Both the position numbers and the translations under genes were made by a program. Positions 36,720-50,100 of a DNA stretch of 64,000 bases are shown in pieces; the stretch's first letter is position 1; each line of letters begins with the position of its first letter. The notes under the pieces are model-generated. The model was not told the DNA's origin, did not search any database, and saw nothing but the letters and a program-made list of their open reading frames with translations. Source of the stretch: Isoetes taiwanensis (lineage: Eukaryota; Streptophyta; Lycopodiopsida; Isoetales; Isoetaceae). The stretch spans positions 1,745,567 to 1,809,566 of the forward strand of contig JAJEKV010000065.1 of the NCBI GenBank assembly GCA_021234155.1. Direction: 5' to 3'.

Positions 36720-39700
36720 ACATTTTGGGTGGGCAAATCCTTTGGTAATACGAGGCATATTATTGTGAAATTTTTAAATAAGGAGAATAAGATGAGTGGC
36801 TTGAGCAAGCGGGCGTTGTTGAGGGGAGAGAAGATATGGATTAATGATGATCTGACAAAGGAATATATTGAGTAGAGACAGGAATTTAGAAATTAAAAGA
36901 TGCAAGAACAGTGATAAGTTATTTTGGAGGAAGGGATATATTGTTATGGAGGAAAGGAATGTGGAAAATGCAGCTGCATAGGAAACCTGACTATTAAGTT
37001 TGCTTGCTAGAATATCAATATACTAAAGCAAGCCAAATTTGATGCTATGGGGGATATTTTAAGTAATGTAGATGTAATATTCTTTTTTGAGACGTGTAAA
37101 AAAGAAGAGTTAGAGCTTCCTATTATGGGGTTTAAATTGATGCACTCAGTAATGGATAAAAGAGAATGGAGGCTTAGGGTTTTGGAGTGGCCTTGATATG
37201 ATTATATGTAATGGCATAGCAAATTTCCCTACTCTGAAAAAGGTACTTGCAGGAATGCAAGTGTGGTGGACTATATTTTAGCCAAGCCAGCATTTATTAA
37301 TTAGATGGTCAATCTTTCTATCGACAGTGAAAGGATTGAGTCAGATCATGTGCCAATTTTCTGTTGCTACGTGCTATAGGCACATTAGCGCATGCTTCTC
37401 TATCTATCCAAGCTCTAAAAATCAAGATGAGATATGATAGTCTGTTTAAGGGATCCCGTGAGGAAAAAGTTCTATTGATATCATGGCCCCAAGCAGCATC
37501 TGAGATTAGTGACACTTTGACACACTTGGTGATTGATACAGCAGCGATGTGCTTTAGCTCGCATCGACAAAGGAAGGGATTACCATGCAATGGGTGGTTT
37601 GACCAGGAATGTAGAGAACAAGGGCTGGGGTTTAAGGAGGCAAAAGGGGATCCAAAAATCAATCAAATGAAACTATATGTCAAATTGGATAAGAGAAAGA
37701 AAAGGGCACATCTGCATAAAAAGCATCAGGAAATGGTAATGGACCTTCTTAAGCATCCAAATTTTTTGGGGATAGGTTAAAGACATATCAAAATGTTGGG
37801 GCTACATTGAATGTTGCAGGTCTTTTTGAGCAAATACAAAAATTGTACCACATTCCAAATTAGAATGAATCTTGTGCAGATGGCATGTATGATAGGAAAT
37901 ATCTTTTGTTCACTTTTGATGATATACATTACAGTTTACAAAAGTTGTCTAATAATAAAGCTGCTAATGTGGACGGTCTTACAGCTAAAATGTTTAAGTG
38001 GGCAGGTGATGGAGTTGCTGCTATCTTGTTAAAATTGTTTAATGCGATTCTACGAGAGGGCTTCCCGCAAGCATGGTAAATAAACAAAGTAGTTTCACTC
38101 TTGATGATAATGCTAGAGCAGTGAGACAAGAGACCCAAACTGTCTTATTGACCATTTGGTCACTAGAGTGCAATGATAGATTCTGTCGTTGGGAGAAAGA
38201 AGCCCCTATATGTTGCCTTTGTTAACTTCTCCAAGGCTTTTGATATGGTGAACAGAAAATTTTTATGGGAAAGAATGGATGACTTAAGCATTCCTGTTGA
38301 ATACGGAACAAGTAGTTGGAAAGATTTATGAAAGGTATTGGTTCAATTGTCCTTTCCAACTATAATGATTTTGTAGAGAGCAATGTGGGAGTAAAACAGA
38401 GGTGTCTTGTGTCGCCTACATTATTTGATCTTTTATAGACCAACTTGAATGCTGGATGCGAGACCATGGTAAAGATGGGATGCCTACAAATGGGTATGTT
38501 CTTATGCTACTTTTATATGCTGATAATGTGGTATTGCTATCTAAGAGCATACAAGAGTTGCAAAGGCATTTTGATACACTTTTATTATTTTGTGATGCAT
38601 TAATATGGATAAGACCAACATGATTGTGTTCAAAGCGAACAAGACTGATAATTTAAAGTTCTATGATCAAAGTAAACTTGTAGAAATTACCAATAGCTAG
38701 AAGTACCTTGGAATATTAGTGGCTAAGAGTCCAAATTGGAACTAAGCAGTGGAGCCAAAAGTAAACGATGACCTCAAAACACTGTATGCAATGCAACATA
38801 GATGTGCCAAAGTAGAGATATGGAGCTTTAGCTTGAAAAGAATGCTTTATATAACACTGGTCCAATCTGTGGTTTTGTATGGATGTGAAGTATGGGGTCC
38901 TGGATTGACATTGGAGACTTAGAAAAAGATTGAGAAAGTTCAAAAGAAATTCTTTTGATTTGAACTTAGAACAAAAATGCAAATTTCCTATGATACAGTG
39001 TTAGCAAAATGTGGGATACTCACACTGAAGGCAGACGTGCTTTGCAGACTCCTTAATTTTGTCTATAAGGTGTTATATATTATGCCCGAAGAGAGTTTAC
39101 CACACTTAGCTTTGGAGAAGACATGAGTTAAGGGCTAGTTGGCGCCACTCAGTGGATGGCGCGATGGGAGATGTATATTCATGATTTAGTATTGCACAAA
39201 GCTGATATCTGCACATGGATCAAAATGGATGTTCTTCAGAAGACATGGAGAGACGGGGCAGTAAAAAAAGAGTTTTATAGGACTCATATTAATCCTACAT
39301 TGCAGGAGGCAAAGTATTTGGCAGAGGGAATTTCCACGAAGTATAGACATGCCATCCGCAGGATGAGGCTACGCTCACATAAGGCTTGGTGTTGAAGTAG
39401 GCAGGTGGAGTGATATTCCTCACAAGCTTAGGCTATGCAAGATATATGAGGCAGAGATACTTAGGAACATGTATTTCTGCATTGCTTTGCTTACAGAGAT
39501 ATCTGAGAGAAGTATGATGTATGTGCTGAGACATTGATGGTTTTCTTTGATTTTTCAGGATCGCATATTGGAACATGTATCATAGATATTTTTGAGTGTA
39601 AAGACGATGTTTTAAGAACCTTAAAAGCAGATGAATTAGAGGTAGGAGAGACTAATGCATTACTATCAGAGAATGCATTAGATGATTTATTTTATAATGT

Positions 39701-39765
39701 CAAGTTGAACATCTTATAGACCTGGTGGTCTCATAGATGCAATAATCAAATTTCATTTCATTTCC
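36720..39765 (+). mobile_element. Decayed L1-like LINE (copy C), 5' part lost at the gypsy LTR
   Basis: It starts inside ORF1 (SLSKRALLRGEKIWINDDLTKEY, about 36792-36860, matching copy B's NIWINEDF region). Endonuclease scraps follow (about 36980-37370), then GLPCNGWFDQECR (37576) and NKAANVDGLTAKMFKWAGDGV (37953-38020). The RT catalytic box reads LLYADNVVLLSKS (38510-38550), with the second Asp changed to Asn, so the enzyme would be inactive. The YGCEVWGPGL thumb motif lies at about 38875. The C-terminal region has AIRRMRLRSHK (39355). Frameshifts are frequent. The 3' tail ends TGCAATAATCAAATTTCATT (about 39735-39754) and enters a C/T-rich run. Confidence 0.8.
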
Positions 39766-39810
39766 TCCCTCCCCCCCCTCTCTCTGTGCATGCGTGTGCG
39801 CGTGCGTGGT
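39765..39810. repeat. CT/GT-rich simple repeat after the LINE tail
   Basis: CCTCCCTCCCCCCCCTCTCTCT is followed by TGTGCATGCGTGTGCGCGTG. It adjoins the LINE 3' terminus just as the (CT)n block at 21977 adjoins another copy of the same tail. Confidence 0.8.
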
Positions 39811-40855
39811 GGGGGTGAAAGGAAGTCAGATTTTATGTAACAAGAGGGGGAAGTACAAGTAAAGATGTACCGACATGAAAAAAAAACACTCCCCACGGAG
39901 CAATACACATTGATAGCTGCATATGCATAAGTTCATACACCCAAATACACCTTAGAGGTCCAAGTGCATTTTATGAGGGTCAAGTGAAGAACTAATAAGA
40001 CTTGGCAGTTCTATCTTGAGCATGTTTAAGAACACTGTCATGTGCCAATCCAGATCCTTGAAGAAGACTAGTCATCTTCTTTTCCAAATATAAGGCTCTT
40101 TTCTTTTATGTTTTGGGCATGCTTTCCTGGTATGGCAACTGCTATAGAAGTGGATGGACCCATGATTCAACTCTTAAGTTTACTAAGCAATTCACACGTT
40201 GATAGATTGAACTAGTAAGGTCAGTAAAGAGGCATAATTGGGAAACTAGAAATGCTATTTAATGGTCCTTTTCTATGTTGTTGAGATGGCAAACCACTTT
40301 GCTAGAATTACCCATGATCTTCAATCTTTCTTACTAATGCCTTTGATATTCTTGAGGAATGCCTCTTTCTTGAGGAAAGGGTGTTTTTAGAGATCATATG
40401 AATCACGTGAGAGCATTGCTTCTATCTTTCTTGCTAATGCCTTTGATACTCTTGAGGAATGCCTTTTTCTTGAGGAAAAGGTGTTTTTAGAGATCATATG
40501 AATCACGTCAGAGCATTGCTTCTAGAAAGACTTAGAGCTTGGACATGTCCTTAACAACCTGGCCCTCAAGTTTTAATGCTAAGATCAAATCTCAGACGTT
40601 GGTTGCAGAGGTGTTACCCATCCATAGCCGGACTATGGGAGCTTTAAGTGAAACTATGCATTGCTGAAACATTCGATGCACACAAACCATGGTATTGGTA
40701 GTGGCCAAAAATACGTTGGCCGGAAGTAGTTTGAGCCGTCCAAAAAATATTCACCTAAAGAAGATATAGTAGGATACATAGAAAAACGAGTGCTTGGAAG
40801 GAACCAACAGAAGGGAAAAATTTCACAGGTCCAGACAGCTTAACCATAGAATCTT
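39811..40855. repeat. Spacer with a 100-bp tandem duplication (40326-40525)
   Basis: Two adjacent 100-bp copies start CTTTCTT.CTAATGCCTTTGAT at 40326 and 40426 and differ at about six positions. The rest of the spacer, upstream of the carbonic anhydrase, shows no gene. It should contain that gene's promoter, but I see no clear TATA box. Confidence 0.75.
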
Positions 40856-43340
40856 ATGGCCTCTTCGTGGCTTGCGCCTAGGGCATGCTCAATTCCGACA
40901 ATCTCCAATGAACCCATTCGTCTTCCCCAATGTCCCTGTCCTTTTCCACGGCGCCATGCAATTCTGTCAGCACTATCAACACTTGCACCTTCCCTTCCTG
41001 CCAATCAAACAATGGCGCAGAGTTGGAGCTACGGTGAAGATGCACAATGGGGAGGCTTGTGCTCATTTGGAAAGGAACAGTCTCCTGTTAACCTTGAATT
41101 CAGCAGTTTAAAGCATGGGGAGTCTCTTGGTCCCCTTGTGTTTGAATATGGTACTAGTTTGCCTGCTTCATTTCTCACTACTGCACAGGGCACAAAGCAG
41201 GTGAGTTTTGTTTTCCAGTTCCCTAGTAACTTTAGTGTTTGTAGAGTCATATATTGTGCATTTCCTGATAAAGGCTCCTGGGCTAATTTATTGTTCACTA
41301 CCTTTAAAAAGACGGATGTTAAATGCGAATATACTTTGAAGCTTACCTTAGAGACACTGAATACAAATCACCAAAACAAGGGTATTTCTATCCAATTTGC
41401 AACTGCCAATATTTCCTATTTGCGTATCCCTGTTATATGGCAAATTATGCACTCTCTCCTTGAACCCATAATCTTACTCACACAGCTAATCATTCTCCCA
41501 GTTTTCTTGATTTTCCTTAAGCATGTGTTCTTTTTAGAATAAAATGCGATTCTTTCTACTAGATAAATTAAAATATACTAGCTTTGCAGGTAAACTTCAC
41601 TGATGGAGGAAACAAGTTGAAGGTTGGGGGACGGGAGCTTAGGCTTTTGCAGTTCCATTTTCATACACCTTCAGAGCACTTATTTGATGGAAAACGCTAT
41701 GCAATGGAGGCACATCTTGTGCACTGTGCGTATCTCATGCGCTTAATTGCTCAACAAATGTATTTCTTATTCTTGTACATTCTGTTACTGCCGTTGTCTC
41801 ATGCATGCTTTTTTACTCTTGCAGCAGTTTTTATCTCTCAATAGAAAACAAAGTATTATAATACAACTATATGATTGCAGTGGACGCGAGGATGAAGAGT
41901 CTTGCTGTAGTGGGGTAAGACAAACATATTCTTTCAGGTTTGACATTCATGCCAATTTGCCAGGAAGTATAATGGTTGTAGAAGAGATGATTCAACTATC
42001 AAATTTGTGGTAAAGAAAGCCAAGAACTTGATTGAAGCATTAGTATCATCAATAAGTTTCTGGCCTGTTGCAATGCTCTATGAAAGCACTTGCATTATTT
42101 TTATTTCATCTTTGGTCAAGCTTATTTCCTTATGTTATTGGCCTAATGCTAACTGATAAGCTGGTTTTCAATACTTTACAGAGTCATGCTTGAAGCAGCC
42201 AATGGCATCCGTCCAAATCGATGCTTGTCAGAGGCTCTTAAGAACAGTCCTATACAATATGGCAGAAAATGGTATAATTTCTAGCTTATTAGCCATAATA
42301 AAAATTAATTACGCCTAGCAACCTCATAAATGAGTCAGGATAATATGTGCTATAAACATATGCTTCAATTAACAACGTAATAAGAGAGCAATTGTCGAGC
42401 CCACAACCAAAGTCCAGTGTGGACAATTGTTAAAGGCTTTTAGCTTGCCATTCTTTAGTCCTGCTGTTTAAAGAAGCTGGGAATATATCTGTCACTACAA
42501 ATGTACGTGCAGAATAAAATTAACTTCTTGAACACTGGTTTAGTAAGTTTCAGAAGCAGACCATAAAATAATTCCCCCCAGCTTAAAACGGATTTTTTCA
42601 ATATTGCAGAAATGGAGGGATTAGGGAAAAGTTCTATTGTTTCTCAGTTAATACTTTAGTTAATGGTTTTGAACTAGTCGCACGTGTCCACTTCATATCG
42701 AATCTTCACAGAAAAAGATAATACGGCCTGCAATATAGTATGGCTATGATTTACTTAGTGCAAACTGAATTTCTAATTGTTCGAGTACTTGACGTTTATA
42801 TGGCCATTTCTTCTTACAATTGACATGTTTTACTTTGAAACCTTTCATGCTTTTAGTATGTCCTGATTTTGTGCCTTTAATGGCACTTATCCGTACACTA
42901 TGCTGAGACTTGTTAATATCTACTTGCTTTGATACTCAGGGATCCTTACTCCGAATGCCGAGGAAGTCTACGATGCTACAAAAAGAATTCTCTCACCCCT
43001 GCTTCACTTCTTCCAGATGTAAGAATAACTAAATTGTATGCGTAGTCTGGGGGGCAATTTGCATGCACGCATTAGACATGCTTTTACTTTGGTTCAGTAA
43101 GGTCTTTGACAATGAGAGTATGCAGAACTTGAAATATGTTCACTATAGGGGCTCTCTGACTACACCACCATGCACTGAAGGAGTTGATTGGTTCCTGCTA
43201 GGTATCAAGTCTGTTGATATTTCTGATTGTTCCCTTTAATCTGTTGTTGGGTTTGACACTTGTCTTTTATGATGGGTTTAGAAACTCCAGTGAAGGTGTC
43301 AGCCTCCCAGGTCTTCAATTCATGCAATTTGTTGAGATAA
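40856..43340 (+). CDS. Alpha-type carbonic anhydrase, seven exons, apparently intact
   Basis: The product interconverts CO2 and bicarbonate. Predicted exons are 40856-41200, 41590-41725, 41881-41914, 42182-42271, 42940-43018, 43102-43201 and 43282-43340. They sum to 843 nt (280 codons plus TAA) with every phase matching. The N-terminal ~50 residues are Ser/Pro/Arg-rich with a hydrophobic stretch, so it is probably a transit or signal peptide. The catalytic domain starts WSYGEDAQWGGLC..GKEQSPVNL. The zinc ligands are in exon 2: two His of QFHFHTPSEH and one in AMEAHLVH. Exons 3-4 give MKSLAVVGVMLE, exon 5 ASLLPD, and exon 6 the family signature YRGSLTTPPCTEGVDW (residues that line the active site). 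The last exon encodes ETPVKVSASQVF..CNLLR. Exon 6 uses a TAAG acceptor (43098-43101) rather than the nearby TTCAG, because the latter puts a stop in frame. Length is typical of the family. Confidence 0.9.
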
Positions 43341-43361
43341 TCATACCATTGCCATGAATAT

Positions 43362-43365
<4 letters not shown>

Positions 43366-43439
<74 letters not shown>

Positions 43440-43440
43440 C
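43366..43440. repeat. (CT)n(AC)n compound microsatellite in the carbonic anhydrase 3' region
   Basis: About 66 bp of CT repeats are followed by ACACAC, starting 26 bp after the stop codon. It is therefore probably in the 3' UTR. It encodes poly Arg-Glu on the minus strand, a shadow frame. Confidence 0.95.
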
Positions 43441-43510
43441 GCACGCCTTGCGACGCGCACTCCACCCCCCTTCCAAACCCACCATTGCTATAATCTTGGA
43501 TTAAAAAAAT

Positions 43511-43605
43511 AGTGATTGGGCTGAAGAGAACAATGTGGTCAAATGTAGTCAAGCTAGATTTAGACCAAGAAATTCTACCACTGGTGATTTAGTTGTTATA
43601 TAGAT
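43511..43605 (+). mobile_element. LINE reverse-transcriptase scrap
   Basis: About 95 bp read DWAEENNVVKCSQARFRPRN then STTGDLVVI. This matches the QAGFRPG..TIDHLV segment of the LINE copy B RT, without any other LINE sequence nearby. Confidence 0.5.
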
Positions 43606-46590
43606 CATCCAAAGCCACTACTTGCGTCATTTGTAGAGTTTCAGCACCCTTCTCTGCTACAGTCATACAATCCGGTGCCTCATTGCTTCGATCAATCTGC
43701 AGAGAGATCCATTTCTGCAGCTCTATTTTAAAAAGCTGAACTTGTTCGAAATAATAGCAATTACTCAAGAGGTTGTGCAAGAAATATCATGTCATATAGA
43801 AATTGCATCAGTAAGCAGAATGCCATTCATATTGAAGACTATGAATAAGGTACAAGTGCTTGCTAACATGATTGTAGACCTGAGTTTAAGATCGAGAAAG
43901 ATCCAATAACCATGGAAGTCCTTGCTAGCACAACATTAGAAACTTTGCTTACCTTTGCCAATTAATGCTAGGAAATGACATCTAGACTCTAACTAATAGT
44001 CACCCCTTGATTTTTTTCTACATGTTGTGTTACAAGTGGATTTCTGCAATTATTTCAAATTGGATGTTCTTCAAACAAGGGTTAATGCTCCCTCCGGCCT
44101 CATTAAGAAGCCGCCCTGGTATGGGCTGATGTGATTCAGCAGTTATCATTTTCATTTGAACTCTTCCTTGATTTATGGTTTGAACACCAAGTCCTAATAA
44201 TAAATCGAGAAAATTATTTAAAAATGCCCTTCAGAAAAATTACCAAAATACCCTTTAATATAGTTTTTGTGGCTGATCAAATGCAGAAATTGTCTTCGGG
44301 AAAGTTGAGGATCATGATTCAACAAGATTAAATTCATCTAAATTGGACACAAGTTAGGCTTTTTTGAGTTGGTTTTTGAAACAAGTGTTTAAAACACTAT
44401 AACTTGAATAATCCTATTGTCATAGGAAAGGCCTCATCTTGATCTATAAGTTTTATGAAGGCCACTTTCTGGTTTGATCAATCATAAAGAAATTGTTACC
44501 ATTTTAGCCAAACACTTTATTTTTAGGTGTATTTTGGTAATTTATGCAAAGGACCGGGGGCATTTTGGTAAAGGTCAACTGACTTGTGTAATAAATCCTA
44601 TTATCTAATATTAAAATCTCTCTTAATTAGTCTAAGTGGGTTAAAAACGATGCGCTTTTAGTGTTTATACAAAGAGTGCACTAATATTTACTATTCACGG
44701 CATGCATTCTTCTATTCTAATGAAGAATGCGATAATATTCCAGGTGTAATTGTTGATATAGTGGTAGGTGCATTCTCTCGAATCTAGCAAATAAATTGGC
44801 GAATACTTGTTTTGAGAAAATAATGTTATTTTTTATATAGCCATACTTAATGCACGCTTTCTTGATAAATTGTCTTGTAGAGACCAATTCAACCCTTAGG
44901 CGAGCGGAATATCTATGAAGGCCCATAGTATCTTGGAGATTTGTAGCTTTCCCCTCAAACTTGTCGAGGAGGGTATTTGCTTGCTATGGGATTGTGTATT
45001 GCTGGGTATCATCTTTTAGCATGTTGGCATAAGATGCTAGGTAGCGCGTAAAGGTTACTCTAAAATAATAATTGAATCAAATAAAATGTTTTGAAACGAT
45101 TTGTTCTTTTGAATTACTTCTTAAAACACAAGAACTTGTTGAATCCTACATGTTCATGTGCATGCTACAAAATTTGTTTAACCAAACAAAACAAAATACT
45201 TGGAGCCCGTCTTATAGATATGAAACCAAACAGAGTAAGTCAATTATCGTAATGTCGGTTTATTTATATCCATTGGCAATTCCAGGTTCTAATTCAAAGA
45301 TGTATCCTCTTCAAAACTAATACACAGGGGATGTAGGAGAAGGGGCCAGAGGCCTGGATATCTCAAACCACACGGGGCACTTCTTCATCACATGAGAGCC
45401 AGGACCAATAATTCTTTTTGGGACACTAGATAGTATATCATCTGCATTACAAATGTTCTTAAGCACAAACGAACACACAATCAAATAACAAGCTAAAAAG
45501 CTCTGAAACTAGGAAACAGCCTTGGCATGGCTCCAAGAATCCATCATTAAGAACAATCAGCCAGATTTGAAACCCTAAGATGATCCAATGATGGTTTTTG
45601 GCCAGCTCCAAGACCACAGAGAAATTTTGGCTACCACTAAACGTATAAGGATAATCAAAAAGAGATGTCGGACACTTCCCAAGTGGCAGAATCAAGTGCA
45701 AGCAAATTTCGGCCAACTCCAAGCAAGCAGGACAAAACCTAAGAATTCAAGGGTAAGCTTTATCTTGTTTTTCTTGGCTCAGGCCCATGCAGCCGCCACC
45801 AGCTACAAGAATAGCAAGGTACATGACACACAATATTCCAAAAAATTCATATCAAGGCTCTCCAGGTTCACCTCCACCAAACTCGCTCTTGCTGCCAGTT
45901 CAGAAGAAAATCATCCAAAAAAACATCCTTCAATTCGCCCCACCCGAGTTTCTTTAAAATGAAAATACCAAACCGTAATGTATGGCCTTAAATACAGGCA
46001 TCCACATACCATACGATTCTCGAAAAACTATTCCCTAGAATAGCAACCCTAACCAACTATAGTGCCAAAACCATTGGAAACTCAACTAATTTTTCTTTCC
46101 AAATTATAGATTCTTGAAGGACTCTAAATTTATTCTTTTATTTCAATAAAGCTATGCACTTTAGTGTATTCATTCTAGTAAAATTGATCAAGTGTCTTTG
46201 TAAAGCGTAGAGGGCATTCGCTTGTTGCTATTGTCACCTCCAATGAATCAGCAAGCGATGAGTCTTAAATATCTACTGATGTAGAGGCAAGACTAGCCCT
46301 TGCCATAGCCCACAACGATAGAAAAATGATAGAATAGTTCAATTACATCTGTTTCTTTTCCGTTATCAATGCGGCTATGCACTTTGGCAACAACCACCTC
46401 TTGTGGCGGATGTGGCGTACCACGTCGGATGATGACGGTGGACTGTACAAGACATTCTTAACATTCCCAATTGTTCCAAGTCTACTGTTACCATTGTCAC
46501 TCAAACTGACCATACCAAGAGAAGCTCTATGACTCTCAAACTTGTCTTTGGCCAATGGCTAATACGCACATTACCATTTCATTTGTGCAA
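43606..46590. other. About 3 kb without a recognisable gene
   Basis: Short frames only. Near 44190-44590 the forms ATTACCAAAATACCCTTTA and GGGCATTTTGGTAA occur, complementary in part, which may be ends of a small decayed element. A plus-strand frame at 45588-45962 is Lys/Arg/Gln-rich without any motif. I cannot support a function. Confidence 0.4.
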
Positions 46591-46599
46591 ATATAAATC

Positions 46600-47190
46600 A
46601 GCTCCTAAGCCTCTTCATTAACTTGGTCTCCGATAAAATAAAATTGTGCTTGAATGTGCTTCGTTCTAGCATGATACTTAAGATGCTTCGTCAAGACAAT
46701 AGAATCCCGACTATCATTGAATATTACTATTGGATCTCGCTACACATTCATGATGTAACCCTTTTAGCAACCTCCTTAATTAAATACCTTCTTTTTCGCA
46801 TGAGTCGATTGCTTTATACTCCACTTTTGTAATGGAAAATGCAACTAGTGCTTGCTTCTTTGAACCCATGAAATTGAGCAAAGAATATCCGAAGTTGACT
46901 TCTTTGAATCTGAATCTTTCTCGCCGACCGCTTTTCTATAGTCAATCAATATTGCATTTCCCATTCCTTCAAAATGCAGCCGAAAATGAGTTGTTCCCTA
47001 CAAGTATCCATGAAATTGAGCAAAGAATATCCAGAAGTTGACTTCTTTGAATCTGAATCTTCTGCCGATCTGCTTTTCTATAGTCAATCAATATTGCATT
47101 TCCCATTCCTTCAAAATGCAGCCGAAAATGAGTTGTTCCCTACAAGTATCTCATGATCCTTCTTACATTTTTTTCAATGTTTAAAACCTG
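46600..47190 (-). mobile_element. Ty1/copia RNase H remnant with an internal duplication
   Basis: The minus strand reads NVRRIMRYL, then GTTHFRLHFEGMGNA, SKKQALVAFSITKVEYKAI, EGI.LRRLLKGL and KHLKYHARTKHIQAQFYF. These are the successive motifs of copia RNase H (RYL.GT, KKQ..V..S..EAEY, H.R.KHI). A 142-bp unit is repeated in tandem (46868-47009 and 47010-47151), duplicating part of the domain. Stops and frameshifts make it non-functional. Confidence 0.65.
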
Positions 47191-47199
47191 AATCTGGTT

Positions 47200-50100
47200 A
47201 AAAGTAACTCTCGTTTTTATCAGTGGCTGTAGAAATCCTGGTTGGGTTCCCTTTAGTTGCTTCCACTTTTGCTCTTTTATTTCTTTTGTCATTTTGTGAT
47301 GGGGCTTAGTCTCCATGTTTCGTTTGGGCTTCTGCTTTTTGCTCTGTACTTGTCCCATAGTCCATTAGAATCCCCGCGGAACGTAAAAAAATTTAACTTA
47401 TCTTATCTTATCTTGACATCTATGTAATAGGGGCCCCGATCGACACAAGCTTTACTACTAGAGAAAATGTTACCATGAAATACAAGCTAGTAATCTATGT
47501 GAACCATCTAGCAACTAATCTTGCTTTAAAATGTTCTATAGAGCCTTGAGATCAGTATATTTCACCATAAACAACTTGATTACATAACCGATAGCTTGTC
47601 GCCATTTTGAAGTGGAACTAGATGCTATGCTTGATTTCATTGAAGGGACTAAAATTCAATATTACGACTAGAGTGGTCCCATGATGGACCAAAAATGGTC
47701 GGTTTGCAGTGCTCACTTTAAAATTCGTACAAAATCAATGACACAAAATCTATTTGAACCCTCCTTAGGAGTTCATATATAGCAGTCATGCTCCATTAGA
47801 AAAATATCTAGAAATATATATAGCTCTATTCTTGTAAGTTAATGCTCTAGCGAGGTCAAGTACCAAAAGGTTCATTTTAAATAAAGTTAAACCGCCTTGA
47901 CGAAAATATTTTTCAAAATTTCTTATTATCATAATATTTTTCTACATGACATAGAGAAAAAATACAAAAACCTCATGTCAATCCAAGTGCGTGAAGAAAG
48001 ATAGGGCTATTCAAACATGGCGGGGGTCAAAGCTGTTTTTCGCCTCCTCAGAACCAATTATGATCCCCAGAAGGCAGTTGTAGTTTACATACAACAATTT
48101 TTACAAGGAAATGCATTTTGAGCTAATATTTGATATGTAAGCAACTGACAAGATCCTCCATCCCATCTTGATTGGCCTTGAATTTGATAATCAGTTTTGG
48201 GAAACTTGTAATAATGATTAATATTTCCGTATATAGAGCAAAATTTAGTCTATGATGTCCTCCAAAAATTTATAGTATGAAAGTTCAAAATGATATGAAA
48301 CCAATGCAAAAATAAGCTCATAGAAAACGCAAAAGACATGGTCACAAGAAATCAAGAAAAGTTTCTGTACTTGAGCCCATTACTGGTTCATAGGTCCATT
48401 TAAAATCAATAACTTCTTATGTTAATCGATCTCAAGTTGAATTTTGGGATATGAATAGCTTCTGATCCACTTGAGTAATTGAAAATATTTGTTGACGATA
48501 ACCTTTAGATTTGGATTAATCTTTATAGCATCAACTTCAAATACGTCTTCTACGTTTATTCTAGATTTATGCCTCAAGATGTAACTAGAGATTACATTCT
48601 CAAAATGTCCCATGTCATGAAATCAATGCAAAAAAAATCTAAAGAAAAATATGCAAGTTTATGACCATGAAAAGTCAAGTTAGACTACTATGTGCAGTTC
48701 CACTTGCAGACCATTATTGGTCCACAGGACTGAAAGTTTAAAAATTAATAGAAGCAACATATTTATCAATTTTGATCTCAACTTTGGAATATATGTTATG
48801 CGCAGTTCTCTATAGGATAAAATTGGTTGGTTAGACGAGCTTGTATAATTTGAGGGCAATGTTTAAGCACAAACAACTATGAATTGATAGCGTACTTATT
48901 CACCAATTGAATCTACATGGACTTCCACTCATATTTTTCAAAAATTATATTAGTAAATATAAGAAACCATGGTATTATTATGGGGACAAAATGGATAGGG
49001 CTAGAGAGAGATATATATGCTCTATACAATGGTCTAGTTCTGGACCATATATGGACCATGCTTAATTATATTCGTAACTTGCAAATACTATGTTATTTCA
49101 ATATGAAAATAGAGAGTTATATTGCAAAGGAAGGCCCACGTTCATGAAAAATATAGTGTACATGAAAGATGACCTACATGTAACGTTATCCTATTAAGAC
49201 TCCAATGCTTTATAGCAGCAATAGATATACCAGTTTTATACTGGTAAGAAATAACTATGTTTCTCCGTATTTTTTTGCAAGAAGACTATACAATCTACAT
49301 AATGGACCTATACATATGTCCTTGTCATATTTTGAACCATTTGGAAGGCTTATTTGGAGAAATGTAGCGTGTTTTCTACAAAGCTGAGAAAGTCGCATCA
49401 AAGGTCATATGGCCTAATGCTTCGCATAGTTAAACTTTAAGATCTTCACTTTCGTTCATCAATAAAGATCACTAGCTATGTAAATGCTCAGTCTTCAGCC
49501 TATAATTTTGGATTTAACTCAATTTTTTAGCCTCTAATGTGTTAATCCTATGGTTGTACATCATCCTTAAATCTAGTTAATTGCATGGTTAAACCCTAAT
49601 TACACTATATGCAAGTTGATAAAGTAATTTCCTATGTAGATATAAGTAGAATGCTTATTCATTACCCTCATGATACTTATAGATGATGATTTTGGAGCAT
49701 TTTAACATATAATTTTATCCAAAATTCTGTATAAGAAATTCAGCATCTCATATTTTTTTGGAGTGTTCATAAGTTATATCAACTTCCAAATTTAATAGAT
49801 TCATAAGTTATATCAACTTCTAAATTTAATAGAAATCTCTATTAAATTTGGAAGTTGATATAACTTATGAACACTCCAAAAAAATATGAGATTGTACTTC
49901 ATATAGTTAACAACTCGTGGCCACAAGAATTAAGTCAAAACTGTAATAATACGAGAGAAATAATTCCTAAACCGCAAGCAGCAATTTTTAACAAAATGGG
50001 GTTTGGCGGCTTTCACGGATGTTAGATGATAGCAATCAATACTTAAAACATACAAATCAATGTATCCTGTCATAAATAGGCAAGTACTTCCAATTTTAAC

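Noticed and set aside
43205-43552. Arg-Glu repeat ORF on the minus strand
   Set aside because: It is the reverse of the CT microsatellite in the carbonic anhydrase 3' region.
45588-45962. Basic plus-strand ORF of 124 codons
   Set aside because: No motif, no splice context and low-complexity composition; likely chance.
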